DNA from: Actinomycetospora sp. TBRC 11914
GTDB taxonomy: Bacteria > Actinomycetota > Actinomycetes > Mycobacteriales > Pseudonocardiaceae
NCBI RefSeq assembly: GCF_012933465.1
Contig: NZ_JABBND010000008.1
Location: forward strand, 1 to 64,000
Direction of reading: 5' to 3'
DNA: 64,000 nucleotides
Shown: piece after piece, positions 15,882-24,245 of the stretch
Layout of the letters: every line of letters starts with the position of its first letter
Numbering within the stretch: the first letter of the stretch is position 1
The notes under the pieces: model-generated
Told to the model about the DNA's origin: nothing
The model's input: the letters and a program-made list of their open reading frames with translations, nothing else
Database searches by the model: none
Translations under genes and position numbers: made by a program

Positions 15882-15920
15882 GGCCGACCACGTCAGCGGA
15901 ACTCGGCGAGGTGGTCGGCC
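15882..15920 (+). terminator. hairpin immediately after the HNH gene
   Basis: Arms 15882-15891 (GGCCGACCAC) and 15911-15920 pair perfectly around a 19-base loop, starting one base after the stop codon. It may also serve the convergent monooxygenase gene. The minus strand of 15893-15997 also reads a fragment ending DHLAEFR with no good start, perhaps a gene remnant. Confidence 0.65.
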
Positions 15921-15997
15921 ACCCACCGGACGGCGACCGTCACCGCGGCGATGTCGGCCTCGTGGGCTGGCCGGACCGGCGTCGGATGCCGGGTGCG

Positions 15998-16333
15998 TCA
16001 GGCGTGGTGGACCGCGCGCACCCGGACGAGCGTCGGGTCGAAGGACTCCGCGAGCGCGGCGGCCTCGCCGATGTGCTCGCGGACCTCGGGGCGCGCCAGC
16101 GCCGCCTCGTACGCCTCGCGGCTCGTCCACTGCGCGTAGTTGACGACCCGGGTGCCGTCGAGGCTCGCGTGCAGGTTCGCGGAGACGAACCCGGGATCGC
16201 CCACGAAGACCTGGCCGGTCGCACGGTCGAGGGCGTCGACCAGCTCGTCCTGGCGCTCCGGCGCGACGGTGAACACGTTGACGAGGGTGACCTGCTCGCC
16301 GTCGGTGTCGACCGCGATCATCGTGGTGGGCAT
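15998..16333 (-). CDS. antibiotic-biosynthesis-monooxygenase (ABM) domain protein
   Basis: A 111-residue ABM-fold protein: VTLVNVFTVAPERQDELVDALDRAT, then GFVSANLHASLDGTRVVNYAQWTSREAYEAAL, the classic pattern of dimeric ferredoxin-like monooxygenases that oxidise quinols or haem without a cofactor. It is divergent from a MarR gene and shares two operator palindromes with it, so it is probably that repressor's target. Substrate unknown. Confidence 0.88.
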   Translation of the reverse strand: MPTTMIAVDTDGEQVTLVNVFTVAPERQDELVDALDRATGQVFVGDPGFVSANLHASLDGTRVVNYAQWTSREAYEAALARPEVREHIGEAAALAESFDPTLVRVRAVHHA

Positions 16334-16350
16334 GGTGGGCTCCCGAGGTG

Positions 16351-16413
16351 TGTCAATGTCCTGACACCAAGAACGGTAGAGCGCCACCGCGTCGTATGTC
16401 AAACTCCTGACAT
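16351..16413. promoter_or_regulatory. two MarR operators TGTCA-N6-TGACA
   Basis: TGTCA-N6-TGACA occurs at 16351-16366 and again at 16397-16412; the second extends to ATGTCA...TGACAT and overlaps the MarR start codon. The first lies just upstream of the monooxygenase ATG (16333). The same spacer length in both and their position between divergent genes support a MarR-type double operator with autorepression. Confidence 0.85.
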
Positions 16414-16849
16414 GACCGAACCCGTCGTCGGGACCGCCACCGAGAAGCTGGGCTACCGGGTCAAGCGCGCCGCGTCGGCGCTGCGCGCGCGGATGGACGA
16501 GGGGCTCCGCCCGCACGGGCTGACGGTGCCGCAGTACGCCACGCTCGAGCTCCTCGAGGAGCACCCGGGGCTGTCGAACGCCGAGCTCGCCCGCGGGGCG
16601 TTCGTGACCCGGCAGTCGATGAACGTCGTGCTGCGCGGGCTGCAGGAGGCCGGGCTGGTGCACCGTCCGTCGACCAGCGAGCACGGACGCGCCCTCCCCG
16701 CCCACCTCACCGACGAGGGCCGGCGCCGCCTCGGGGCGGCACGCGACGTCGTCTACTCCCTCGACGCCCGGATGCTGCGGGCCGTGCCGGAGGAGCGGCG
16801 TGCGCGGCTGCTGGCCGACCTGGACGCGATGGCGGCGGCGCTCGCCTGA
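16412..16849 (+). CDS. MarR-family regulator
   Basis: A 145-residue MarR regulator: helical N-terminus, winged helix LTVPQYATLELLEEHPGLSNAELARGAFVTRQSMNVVLRGLQEAGLVHR, wing STSEHGRALPAHLTDEGRRRL, and dimer helices at the end. Its ATG lies inside the second TGTCA-N6-TGACA palindrome, which implies tight autorepression. The divergent ABM monooxygenase is the likely regulated gene, with a phenolic or quinone ligand as a guess from family precedent. Confidence 0.92.
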   Translation: MTEPVVGTATEKLGYRVKRAASALRARMDEGLRPHGLTVPQYATLELLEEHPGLSNAELARGAFVTRQSMNVVLRGLQEAGLVHRPSTSEHGRALPAHLTDEGRRRLGAARDVVYSLDARMLRAVPEERRARLLADLDAMAAALA

Positions 16850-16857
16850 CCCGCGCG

Positions 16858-17361
16858 TCAGGGGCGGCGCAGCACGAGGTTCAGCGCCTTCAGCGCCAGT
16901 GGGCAGCGGTCGTCCTCGGTGAGCAGGGCGACGTCGGTGCGGACGATGCCGCGGTCGGGCTTGGAGCGCGACGGGCGGGCCTCGGCGACGGTCACCCGCA
17001 GCCGCACCGGCTCGTCCGGCCGCAGCGGCGACGACCAGCGCAGCTCGTCCACCCCGGGCGAGCCGAGGCTGGCGACGGCGGAGATGTAGTGGTCGCAGTA
17101 GAGCCTCATCATCAGGCCCGCGCTCTGCCAGCCACTCGCAATCAGCCCGCCGTACGGCCCGGTCGCCGCCCAGTCGGGGTCGGTGTGCAGGCGCTGCGGG
17201 TCGTACCGCTCGGCGTACTCGACGATCTCGTCGCTCGTGAGCGAGCGCCAGCCGTACTCGAACGTCTCACCGGGGCGGTAGTCCTCGAACCACCGGTCGT
17301 CGATGGGGCTCGTGAAGTCGTGCTCACCGAGGGCGCGCGTCGTCACGGGGGCGGAGACCAT
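16858..17361 (-). CDS. MaoC-like hotdog dehydratase
   Basis: A 167-residue hotdog protein of the MaoC/(R)-enoyl-CoA hydratase group: DRWFEDYRPGETFEYGWRSLTSDEIVEYAERYDPQRLHTDPDWA carries the expected Asp and His active-site pair (YDPQRLHTD), followed by GPYGGLIASGWQSAGLMMRL. These enzymes hydrate enoyl-CoA in fatty-acid or polyketide metabolism. It stands alone, convergent with MarR (8-bp gap). The ATG at 17361 was chosen as the first good start before conserved sequence. Confidence 0.85.
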   Translation of the reverse strand: MVSAPVTTRALGEHDFTSPIDDRWFEDYRPGETFEYGWRSLTSDEIVEYAERYDPQRLHTDPDWAATGPYGGLIASGWQSAGLMMRLYCDHYISAVASLGSPGVDELRWSSPLRPDEPVRLRVTVAEARPSRSKPDRGIVRTDVALLTEDDRCPLALKALNLVLRRP

Positions 17362-17478
17362 GGGCTCGATCCTGCCGCGTGGGTCCCGAGTGGGCGCGGG
17401 CAGGAGCCACCGTGCCGCTGGTCCGCTCGGGGGATGGGCGCGCTCACCCGAGCGAACCGGACCGTCACTCCTCGTGCC

Positions 17479-17490
17479 CCAACGCGTTGG
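17479..17490. promoter_or_regulatory. palindrome CCAACGCGTTGG
   Basis: A perfect 12-bp palindrome 36 bp upstream of the 60-residue gene and 117 bp upstream of the MaoC gene. It is a candidate operator; the regulator is not identifiable. Confidence 0.3.
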
Positions 17491-17526
17491 TCCGTACAGC
17501 CGGTCCCGCGCGGTGGAGGAGGAACG

Positions 17527-17709
17527 ATGGACGAGCTCGCGAGGAAGGCCGCGCGCGTCGACCCGGCGATGGCCCCGGGCCTGGACGCGGCCGTGCACCA
17601 CGGGTGCCGGTGCTCCGTGCTGTTCAAGGACGAGGCCCTCGTGGACCCGCTCTGCCCGCTGCACGGGAGCTCGCTGGACCTCGAGCGGCTCGGCGGCCCG
17701 TCCCGCTGA
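17527..17709 (+). CDS. 60-residue Cys/His-rich small protein
   Basis: Starts MDELARKAARVD with GGAGGAGGAAC directly upstream, one of the better ribosome sites in the window. The centre has HHGCRCSVLF and the C-terminal half DPLCPLHG, giving three Cys and three His that could form a small zinc site. I do not recognise the family. It lies 16 bp from the convergent VOC gene. Confidence 0.65.
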   Translation: MDELARKAARVDPAMAPGLDAAVHHGCRCSVLFKDEALVDPLCPLHGSSLDLERLGGPSR

Positions 17710-17725
17710 GCTCTCTGCCGGACCC

Positions 17726-18130
17726 TCAGGCCTGCTCGATCCGCACCATGTTGCCGGCGGGGTCGCGCACCGCGGCATCCCGCACGCCCCACGGCTGGCT
17801 CGTGGGCTCCGAGAGCACCTCGACGCCGGGCGCCGACGCGATCTTGTCGAACATCGCGTCGAGGTCGTCGCAGCGGATCTGGACCATGCCGAGCGACCCC
17901 TTCGCCAGCAGGGCGGCGAGCGCGTCCCCGTCCTCCCGGGACCGGCCCGCGTGCGGCGGCGAGAGCACGATGCCGATCTCGGGCTGGGTGTCGGTGACCA
18001 GCGTGACCCAGCGGCCGTAGTCGTTCCCGACGTCGTTGCGCACCGTCATGCCGAGCGTGTCGCGGTAGAAGGCGAGGGCCGCGTCGACGTCGTCGACCGC
18101 CACGTGCACCCCGCTGAGGGAAATCGTCAT
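17726..18130 (-). CDS. VOC/glyoxalase-superfamily protein
   Basis: A 134-residue VOC protein: SGVHVAVDDVDAALAFYRDTLGM opens the first beta-alpha-beta unit, and GMVQIRCDDLDAMFDKIASAPGVEV with a C-terminal AVRDPAGNMVRIEQA forms the second. Metal ligands would be the His near residue 9 and the Glu near the end. Roles range from glyoxalase to drug binding. Its ATG overlaps the AraC gene's stop by four bases, so the regulator and this protein form one operon. Confidence 0.9.
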   Translation of the reverse strand: MTISLSGVHVAVDDVDAALAFYRDTLGMTVRNDVGNDYGRWVTLVTDTQPEIGIVLSPPHAGRSREDGDALAALLAKGSLGMVQIRCDDLDAMFDKIASAPGVEVLSEPTSQPWGVRDAAVRDPAGNMVRIEQA

Positions 18131-18591
18131 GGCCGGGACGCTAGGCCGGGGTCGGTCGCGGCGGCTTCTCCGAAACTGCTCACCTGGGCGGGGTCGCCCT
18201 TCCGGGGCCGGGTGACCGCCATCGTCTGGCAGGTCGGCAGCGCCCGGAGCGCGTCGTGGGCCCGCGCGCGGTACGCGGACGGCGTCTCCCCGACGAGCTC
18301 GGTGAACCGGCTCGAGAACGAGCCGAGGCTCGTGGCGCCGACGGCGAAGCACACCTCGGTGACCGTGAGGTCGCCCCGGCGCAGCAGGGCCTGGGCCCGT
18401 TCGATGCGCCGGGTCATCAGGTAGGAGTACGGCGTCTCCGAGTAGGCCTCACGGAAGCGCCGGCTGAAGTGCGCCGTCGACATCAGCGCCGTGCGCGCGA
18501 GCGCCGGGACGTCGAGCGGCGCGGCGTACTCCCGGTCCATCCGGTCACGGGCACGGCGCAGGCGGCGCAGCTCGTCGAGGTCGGGGCCCAC
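18127..18591 (-). CDS. AraC-family helix-turn-helix regulator (short form)
   Basis: A 154-residue protein that is essentially one AraC DNA-binding domain: MDREYAAPLDVPALARTALMSTAHFSRRFREAYSETPYSYLMTRRIERAQALLRRGDLTVTEVCFAVGATSLGSFSSRFTELVGETPSAYR. It lacks a ligand-binding N-terminal domain. GTG at 18591 follows GAGGGGAGG. It overlaps the VOC gene (ATGA), as in many actinobacterial AraC-VOC pairs, so it may control that gene. Confidence 0.88.
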   Translation of the reverse strand: MGPDLDELRRLRRARDRMDREYAAPLDVPALARTALMSTAHFSRRFREAYSETPYSYLMTRRIERAQALLRRGDLTVTEVCFAVGATSLGSFSSRFTELVGETPSAYRARAHDALRALPTCQTMAVTRPRKGDPAQVSSFGEAAATDPGLASRP

Positions 18592-18632
18592 GGCGCCATC
18601 CTCCCCTCCCGCCACGGTGTCGCGGGAGGGGC

Positions 18633-18959
18633 TCAGCGCGGGGCGTACATGATCACGCCGACCCCGACGAGGCAGACGAGCGCGCCGAGCAGGTCGAAGC
18701 GGTCGGGCCGGAAACCGTCGACGACGACGCCCCAGAGCAGGGAGCCGGCGACGAAGACCCCGCCGTAGGCGGCGAGGATCCGGCCGAACGAGGCCTCCGG
18801 CTGCAGCGCCGCGGCGAACCCGTACAGCCCGAGCGCGACGATGCCGAGCCCGGCGAGCCACCACGCGCGGTGCTCCCGGACCGCCTGCCAGATCAGCCAG
18901 GCGCCGCCGATCTCCAGGATCGCCGCCACGACGAACAGCCCGATCGACCGGAGCGTCAC
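18633..18959 (-). CDS. ynfA: YnfA/UPF0060 family small membrane protein
   Basis: 108 residues and four transmembrane helices, the standard size for this SMR-like family. Hallmarks are [26 protein letters not shown] with the conserved Glu in helix 1, [34 protein letters not shown], and a C-terminal [20 protein letters not shown]. Start GTG at 18959 matches the family start. The function is not settled; drug/metabolite efflux is suggested. Confidence 0.92.
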   Translation of the reverse strand: MTLRSIGLFVVAAILEIGGAWLIWQAVREHRAWWLAGLGIVALGLYGFAAALQPEASFGRILAAYGGVFVAGSLLWGVVVDGFRPDRFDLLGALVCLVGVGVIMYAPR

Positions 18960-19016
18960 GGCCGGGACCGTAGTCGGGGCCTCCCGGCACCGTCCGGCGA
19001 GGAGGACGCTGATCCC

Positions 19017-19457
19017 GTGACGGCTCCGGGCGCGATGTGGCGCTGCCCGTCGTGCGGGCGGACGTTCGCCGCGACCGGGCAGGTCCACACGTGTCGCGCG
19101 CTCGGTGACCTCGACGCCCACTTCGCCCGCTGCGAGCCCGCGGTCCGCGCCGTCTTCGACGGCGTCGTGGCGGCGGTCCGCGCCCTGGGGCCCGTCGAGG
19201 TGCTGCCGGAGAGGACCCGCGTGGCGCTGCACGCGCGGATGAGCTTCGCGGCCTTCGTCCCCCGGCGGCGCTGGCTCGACGGCCACCTCGTCCTCGCGCG
19301 GGTCGTCGACAGCGCGCGGTTCCGCCGCGTGGAGGTCTACTCGGCCCACAACGTGCTGCACGCGGTCCGGCTGACCTCGACCGCGGAGCTCGACGACGAG
19401 TTCCGGGGCTGGCTCGCCGAGGCCTACCTCGTCGGGGTGCAGCACCACCGGCGGTGA
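19017..19457 (+). CDS. DUF5655-like protein with N-terminal zinc ribbon
   Basis: 146 residues beginning with a treble-clef-like CPSCGRTF-N8-HTC segment (about residues 9-25), then a DUF5655-type domain with [41 protein letters not shown] start at 19017 with GCGAGGAGGAC upstream. The function of the domain is unknown. It is divergent from ynfA with a 57-bp gap, and convergent with the efflux pump. Confidence 0.75.
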   Translation: MTAPGAMWRCPSCGRTFAATGQVHTCRALGDLDAHFARCEPAVRAVFDGVVAAVRALGPVEVLPERTRVALHARMSFAAFVPRRRWLDGHLVLARVVDSARFRRVEVYSAHNVLHAVRLTSTAELDDEFRGWLAEAYLVGVQHHRR

Positions 19458-19507
19458 GCGCTCAGAGCCCCCGCACGAACAGTTCCGCGAGGGCGGCGCC
19501 CTCCCCG

Positions 19508-21232
19508 CTAGCCCTCGATCACCCGCGGGCCCTCCTGGGCCGCCGGCTTCCCGCTGGGCAGCAGCAGCGCGAGCGGCACACCGATCGCGGTGAGGATCGC
19601 GGTGACGATGAGCAGATCGTTCAGCGCGGTGATGAAGACCTGGCTCTGCAGGCTCTCGTACATCGAGTACTGCTGCACGAACGCGCTGTTCGACCCGCCC
19701 GCGGCGCCGGACGCGGCTGAGCCGGTGCCCGAGGTCGTCGCGGACGACATCAGCCCCGACCGGTCGGCGAGCCCCTGCGCCTGCTGGAGGGTCATCAGCG
19801 CGGTCATCGCCGCGAGGCCGATCGCCGAGGAGGTGCGCTGCACGACGGTGTTGAACGCGCTCCCGTTCGACGTGAACTCGGGGGGCAGCGACGCCATGCC
19901 GCCGGTCATGATCGGCATCATGGCGAGCCCGATCCCCGCGGCGCGGATCGCGAGGATCAGCTCGAGGTGGCCGTGGGGCGTGTCGGTGGTCAGCGTCGCC
20001 ATGTCCCAGGTGGTCCAGGCGACGATCGCGAGCCCGATCGCCGCCGGCCACCGCGAGCCGAAGCGGTCGTAGATCTGCCCCGCCAGCGGCATGATCACCG
20101 CCATGACGAGGGCCTGCGGCAGCAGGAGCAGGCCGGTGTCGAAGGCCCCCATGTCCTGGAACTGCTGCAGGTAGACGGGGATGTAGAACAGCACACCGAA
20201 CAGGCCGACCGACACGATCGCGATGAGGATCAGCGAGTTCGTGAAGGCCCAGCTCGTGAAGACCCGGACGTCGAGCAGCGGCTGGTCGACCTCGAGCTCG
20301 ATGACGACGAACAGCGCCAGCGACAGGACGCCCACCGTGAGCAGGATCAGCGTCGGGTAGGAGGTCCAGCCCCAGGTCGGGGCTTCGGACAGCGCGAGGA
20401 GCAGCGAGAACGCCCCGACGGCGATGGCGAGGAAGCCGGGCACGTCGAACTTCTGGCCCGTCTCCGGCCGGAAGCGCGGCAGCAGGAAGACCGCGCCCAG
20501 GACGCCGAGCACGCCGACCGGCACGTTGATGAAGAAGATCAGGCGCCAGTCGACGTACTCGACGAGGTAGCCGCCGAACGTCGGGCCGATGGCCGGCGCG
20601 AAGACGATCCCGAGGCCGTAGATGCCCATGGCCCCGCCGATGCTCTTCTTGGGGACGATCTTGTAGAGCATCGAGAGCGCGACGACGGGGATGATGCCGC
20701 CGGGGATGGCCTGCAGGATCCGGAACACGATCATGCTGTGGACGTCCCACGCGAGGCCGCAGAACGCGGAGAAGATCGCGAAGCCGATCATCGCGAAGAT
20801 GTAGGCGCGGGAGAGCCCGAGCCGCGCCCCGAGCCAGGCGCTGGCCGGGACGATGACGCCCTCCGCCAGCGAGTACGACGTCGAGACCCACTGGATCTGG
20901 TCGGTGGTCGCCCCGAAGTCGTTCTGCATCGTCGAGATCGCGACGTTGACGATGCTGATGTCGAGCACCGACATGAACATGCCGACGACGAGCACGAGCA
21001 GCGGGACGAGCCAGTTCGACTGCGGGCCGGGCTGTTCCGGGGCGGCCGGCCGGGCCGGCTTCGCGGGAGCGGTGGCGGCCGCGGCGCCGTCACGGCGGGC
21101 CCCGTCGCGCGGCTCCTCGGTGGTGGGTCGGGCGGGAGCGTGACCGTTCTCCCGGGTGTCCGGGAGCGTCGAGCCGGGGTGTCCGTCGTCGAGCGTGGTC
21201 GGGCCGGCCCCGACCTCGGTCTCGGTCGACAT
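19508..21232 (-). CDS. DHA2-family (EmrB/QacA-type) drug efflux pump
   Basis: A 574-residue 14-helix MFS pump. DHA2 markers include [24 protein letters not shown] in helix 1, the conserved Arg region after helix 4 ([21 protein letters not shown]), and [34 protein letters not shown] (motif C). The N-terminal 65 residues are a charged Ala/Pro tail. It is the last gene of an operon with two adaptor proteins. Actinobacteria lack a TolC-type outer membrane channel, so the adaptors must work differently from EmrA. Confidence 0.93.
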   Translation of the reverse strand: MSTETEVGAGPTTLDDGHPGSTLPDTRENGHAPARPTTEEPRDGARRDGAAAATAPAKPARPAAPEQPGPQSNWLVPLLVLVVGMFMSVLDISIVNVAISTMQNDFGATTDQIQWVSTSYSLAEGVIVPASAWLGARLGLSRAYIFAMIGFAIFSAFCGLAWDVHSMIVFRILQAIPGGIIPVVALSMLYKIVPKKSIGGAMGIYGLGIVFAPAIGPTFGGYLVEYVDWRLIFFINVPVGVLGVLGAVFLLPRFRPETGQKFDVPGFLAIAVGAFSLLLALSEAPTWGWTSYPTLILLTVGVLSLALFVVIELEVDQPLLDVRVFTSWAFTNSLILIAIVSVGLFGVLFYIPVYLQQFQDMGAFDTGLLLLPQALVMAVIMPLAGQIYDRFGSRWPAAIGLAIVAWTTWDMATLTTDTPHGHLELILAIRAAGIGLAMMPIMTGGMASLPPEFTSNGSAFNTVVQRTSSAIGLAAMTALMTLQQAQGLADRSGLMSSATTSGTGSAASGAAGGSNSAFVQQYSMYESLQSQVFITALNDLLIVTAILTAIGVPLALLLPSGKPAAQEGPRVIEG

Positions 21233-21355
21233 GCGGGGGCTCTCCTCCTCGCAGACGGCTGGCCCCCGGGGATGCCCGGGGGCCTCGGCGTCACGCGTCG
21301 CTCGCGAGGAGCGTCACGTCACCCGATCGAAACCGTAGGACGAGGCGGACCAGAG

Positions 21356-21396
21356 CGCTCAGTGATGTGGGAGACGTCTCCCAGAATCGCTGAGCG
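21356..21396. promoter_or_regulatory. nested palindrome between adaptor and pump genes
   Basis: A perfect 16-bp palindrome TGGGAGACGTCTCCCA (21368-21383) is enclosed by a second pair of arms CGCTCAG/CTGAGCG (21356-21362 and 21390-21396). It lies in the 169-bp gap before the pump gene. It could be an operator for a pump-specific promoter, or an mRNA hairpin setting the adaptor-to-pump ratio. Confidence 0.6.
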
Positions 21397-21401
21397 AACC
21401 C

Positions 21402-22163
21402 TCAGTCGCCCGGCTTGTGGATGCTCACCGTGACGTTCATGCCGGGGATGAGGTCGAGGCCCTGGTCGTCGTCGATGCCGATGCGCACCGGGATCACCTG
21501 GGTGACCTTCTGGAAGTTGCCCCCGGAGTTGGACTGCGGGAACTGCGAGAACACCGCCGCCGCCCCGCCCTGGATCTCCTGCACCGTGCCGTGGAAGCTC
21601 TTGCCCGGGTAGGCGTCGACCGTGAAGTCGACCGGCCGGTTGACCTCGACGTCGTTGATGTCGGTCTCGTCGACGCGGGCGGTCACGTAGACGTTGGCCG
21701 GGTCGTAGGCGATCGCGAGCTGGGCGCCCGCGGTCACGTAGGCGCCCTCGGTGGTGTCGGAGTTCGCGATGGTGCCCGCGGCGGGCGCGCGGATCGGCAG
21801 CTGGGGCTGCACGTAGGCGCCCTGCTGCTGCACGCGGCCGACCACCTGGTCGCGTCGCAGCACCGTCCCGATCGAGCCGGTCCACCCGACCAGCGTGCCG
21901 CTGGTGGGCGCCACGATCGGGATCTGGGTGCCGTCGATCTGGGCGTTGTCGGTGGAGACGACCTTGCTGGAGTTGATGAAGTAGTTGGCCGTGAAGGCCG
22001 CGGCGGCCAGCAGCGCCAGGATGATGATGACCGCCAGGGCGATCTTCGTCGAGCGCTTGAGACCGCGGCGCTTCGTGCCCTCCTCGGTCGCGGTGCCCTC
22101 GGCGGGCGTCCCGTCCTCGACCGTGGTGCCCGCGCTCCCCTCGGGGGCCTCGGGGGCGCTCAC
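21402..22163 (-). CDS. HlyD/EmrA-type membrane-fusion adaptor
   Basis: A 253-residue adaptor: an acidic N-terminus, one membrane helix (about 41-63), then a split biotinyl-lipoyl domain (VSTDNAQIDGTQIPIVAPTSGTLVGW and LPIRAPAAGTIANSDTTEGAYV) and a beta-barrel ending IPGMNVTVSIHKPGD. No long coiled-coil hairpin separates the lipoyl halves, so it is shorter than EmrA. GTG start overlaps the upstream adaptor's stop (GTGA). Works with the DHA2 pump by context. Confidence 0.9.
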   Translation of the reverse strand: MSAPEAPEGSAGTTVEDGTPAEGTATEEGTKRRGLKRSTKIALAVIIILALLAAAAFTANYFINSSKVVSTDNAQIDGTQIPIVAPTSGTLVGWTGSIGTVLRRDQVVGRVQQQGAYVQPQLPIRAPAAGTIANSDTTEGAYVTAGAQLAIAYDPANVYVTARVDETDINDVEVNRPVDFTVDAYPGKSFHGTVQEIQGGAAAVFSQFPQSNSGGNFQKVTQVIPVRIGIDDDQGLDLIPGMNVTVSIHKPGD

Positions 22164-23668
22164 GCCCCGCCGCCCAGCAGGACCTGCTGGCCCTCGGAGA
22201 GGCCGCTGGTGATCTCGGTCCGGTCGGGACCGACGAGTCCGGTCGTCACCGGGGTCGGTACCTGTCTGCCATCGGGTTCCACGACGGTGACCGTGGCCTT
22301 GTCCCCCTGCCGGTGCAAGGCGGCATTCGGCACGCTGATCTTCTGATCGGACGAGGCGGTGATGACGGTGGCCCGCGCGGACTGCCCGTCGTGCACCCGC
22401 GGGTCGCCGTCGGGCAGCGCGATCGTCACGTAGTACTCGACGCTGCCGCCGAGGGCCGTGGACGAGGGCGCCACCGAGAGCACCGTGCCGTCGAACGTGT
22501 GGTCCGGGATCGCGTCCAGGGAGATCGTCGCGTGCTGCTGCGGGGCGATCTTCGCCGCGTCCACCTCCTGGAAGGGCGCGACGACGGAGAAGTGGGCCAG
22601 GTTCTGCAGCACGAGGAACTGCGTGCCACCCGGGCGCGAGGGCGACGCGGCGCCGGCCGCGGCGCCCGCGGCGGCACCCGCCGCCTGCGCCGCGCCCGGG
22701 ATCGGGGCGTCGGCCCCCGGCGCGAAGGGCGTGGTCGCCGAGGACGGCGTGATGAACTCCCCGACCGCCCCGTTGAGGGCCGAGACCGTGGCCGCCACCG
22801 GCGCGCGCAGCGTGGTGTTGTCGAGGCCCCGCTGCGCCAGGGCGACCTGGGTGCGGGCGCCGTCCAGGGCGGCCCGGGCCGCATCGAGGCTGTTGGGACG
22901 GTCGGCGCTGGCCGAGTCGAGCCCGTTCTGCGCGCTGACCTGGCCCTGCCGGGCGCTGGCCACCTGGAGGTTGCCGGCGGCGGCGTCGACGTTGCGCTTC
23001 TGCTGGGCCTGTGCGAGCTGCTGCTGGGCGGTCTGCACGCCCTGCTGGGCCTGGAGCACGGCGTACTGGTCGACCGGGATGCGCTGGCAGGGCGCGGGGG
23101 GCGTCGTGCCGTAGGTGGGCGCGCACGCGGCGCTGTCCGCGGTGAGCGCCGCCTGGGCCGGGGCCACGCCGGCCTGGGCCTGGCTGACCGCCGCGCGGGC
23201 CGCCCGGATCGCGGCGTCGTCCGCGGCGAGGGTGGCGTCGGCCTGCCGCTTGGTCGCCGAGACCACCGACGCGGCCGCGTCCACGGAGTTCTGGGCGCCG
23301 CCGACCGAGGTGCCGTCCGCGACCCGGTCGTAGTTCGCCTGCTGCGCGGCGAGCTGCGACTGCGCCTGCCGGAGCTGCTGGCGGGCGGAGAAGTCGTCGA
23401 TGGTGGCCAGGATCTGCCCGGGGGTGACCTGGTCGCCGACCGAGACCCGCACCGACGTCAGCTGCCCGCCGGTCGGGAAGCCGAGGTTGGTGGACCCGAG
23501 CGCGGAGACCGAGCCGCTCGACTCCACGCCGGTGTTGACGGCCGCGCGTTCCACGCGGGCGGTCCTGGGTGGGCCGGCGCTCTGCGAACCGCCGCAGGCC
23601 GCCAGGACGAGGGCGGAGACCAGGGCCAGCACGGGGAGCGTCATCCGTCGGACGGAGCAACGGGTCAC
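22160..23668 (-). CDS. lipoprotein efflux adaptor with long coiled-coil hairpin
   Basis: A 502-residue periplasmic-adaptor-type lipoprotein. The signal peptide ends in the lipobox LAAC at Cys25. A lipoyl half (GGQLTSVRVSVGDQVTPGQILATID) leads into a long Ala/Gln-rich alpha-helical hairpin (about 85-265, heptad-like AQSQLAAQQANYDRV), then TLRAPVAATVSALNGAVGEFI and a barrel domain. An Ala/Pro-rich insertion lies near 295-330. Such adaptors also serve MacB-type ABC exporters, but here the DHA2 pump is the operon partner. GTG start at 23668. Confidence 0.88.
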   Translation of the reverse strand: MTRCSVRRMTLPVLALVSALVLAACGGSQSAGPPRTARVERAAVNTGVESSGSVSALGSTNLGFPTGGQLTSVRVSVGDQVTPGQILATIDDFSARQQLRQAQSQLAAQQANYDRVADGTSVGGAQNSVDAAASVVSATKRQADATLAADDAAIRAARAAVSQAQAGVAPAQAALTADSAACAPTYGTTPPAPCQRIPVDQYAVLQAQQGVQTAQQQLAQAQQKRNVDAAAGNLQVASARQGQVSAQNGLDSASADRPNSLDAARAALDGARTQVALAQRGLDNTTLRAPVAATVSALNGAVGEFITPSSATTPFAPGADAPIPGAAQAAGAAAGAAAGAASPSRPGGTQFLVLQNLAHFSVVAPFQEVDAAKIAPQQHATISLDAIPDHTFDGTVLSVAPSSTALGGSVEYYVTIALPDGDPRVHDGQSARATVITASSDQKISVPNAALHRQGDKATVTVVEPDGRQVPTPVTTGLVGPDRTEITSGLSEGQQVLLGGGA

Positions 23669-23731
23669 GCCCAGGACAACGCGTCGGGATGATCTGGGAT
23701 ACGACTCCCGGTCCGGAAGTCATCTCACGAG

Positions 23732-23742
23732 GTGATCATCAC
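23732..23742. promoter_or_regulatory. palindrome GTGAT-C-ATCAC
   Basis: An 11-bp perfect palindrome 64 bp upstream of the efflux operon's first start codon and just past the SRPBCC stop. It could be the operon's operator; no local regulator is adjacent. Confidence 0.3.
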
Positions 23743-23750
23743 GCCCCGGC

Positions 23751-24221
23751 TCAGCGATACCCCCGTCGCACGACGCGTTCGAGGATGCCGAGCGTGGCCC
23801 GCAATGCCTGCGCGGGGATCACCGGGAAGATGTCGCGTTCGCGCCACTCCGGGTGGATGTCGGACCAGTCGTAGGACGAGGTGACCAGTGTGCCGCCGTC
23901 GACCGGCTCGAGCCGGTATCCGTAGACGTGGCCGATCGGCGGCCGCGCGACCCCGGTGACCGTCCACGCGATCTCGCGGTCCGGCTCGAACGCGGTGATC
24001 GTCACCGTGACGTCGTAGCGGCCGAGCGGGCGGTCCCCGAGGGCCTCGCGGTCCATGTGCACGACGAACTCGTCCCCGACCGCGGTGACCCGCTCCCCCG
24101 TCGCGTCCATCAGCATGCCCGCGGCGTCGACGGCGACGTGGCCGACCGGGTCGGTGAGCACCGCGAAGATCTCGCTCGGCGCGGCGGGGAGGGTGCGCTG
24201 GACCTCGATGCGATCGGCCAT
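23751..24221 (-). CDS. SRPBCC-family protein
   Basis: 156 residues with the START/Bet v1-like pattern: IEVQRTLPAAPSEIFAVLTDPVGHVAVDAAG at the N-terminus, a central GRYDVTVTITAFEPDREIAWTVTG, and a long C-terminal helix (PAQALRATLGILERVV). SRPBCC proteins bind hydrophobic ligands in a deep pocket. It is 24 bp downstream of a thioesterase gene on the same strand, so a lipid or acyl ligand is plausible. Confidence 0.85.
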   Translation of the reverse strand: MADRIEVQRTLPAAPSEIFAVLTDPVGHVAVDAAGMLMDATGERVTAVGDEFVVHMDREALGDRPLGRYDVTVTITAFEPDREIAWTVTGVARPPIGHVYGYRLEPVDGGTLVTSSYDWSDIHPEWRERDIFPVIPAQALRATLGILERVVRRGYR

Positions 24222-24245
24222 GGCCGCATCGTGGCAGCGGCCCCG

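Noticed and set aside
15893-15997. Minus-strand fragment ending DHLAEFR
   Set aside because: No usable start and only about 35 codons; could be a gene remnant but support is too thin for a separate call.
18633-20891. 752-residue minus-strand frame through ynfA and the DHA2 gene
   Set aside because: Only its last 108 codons match ynfA; the rest is antisense-frame shadow with Arg/His-rich sequence.
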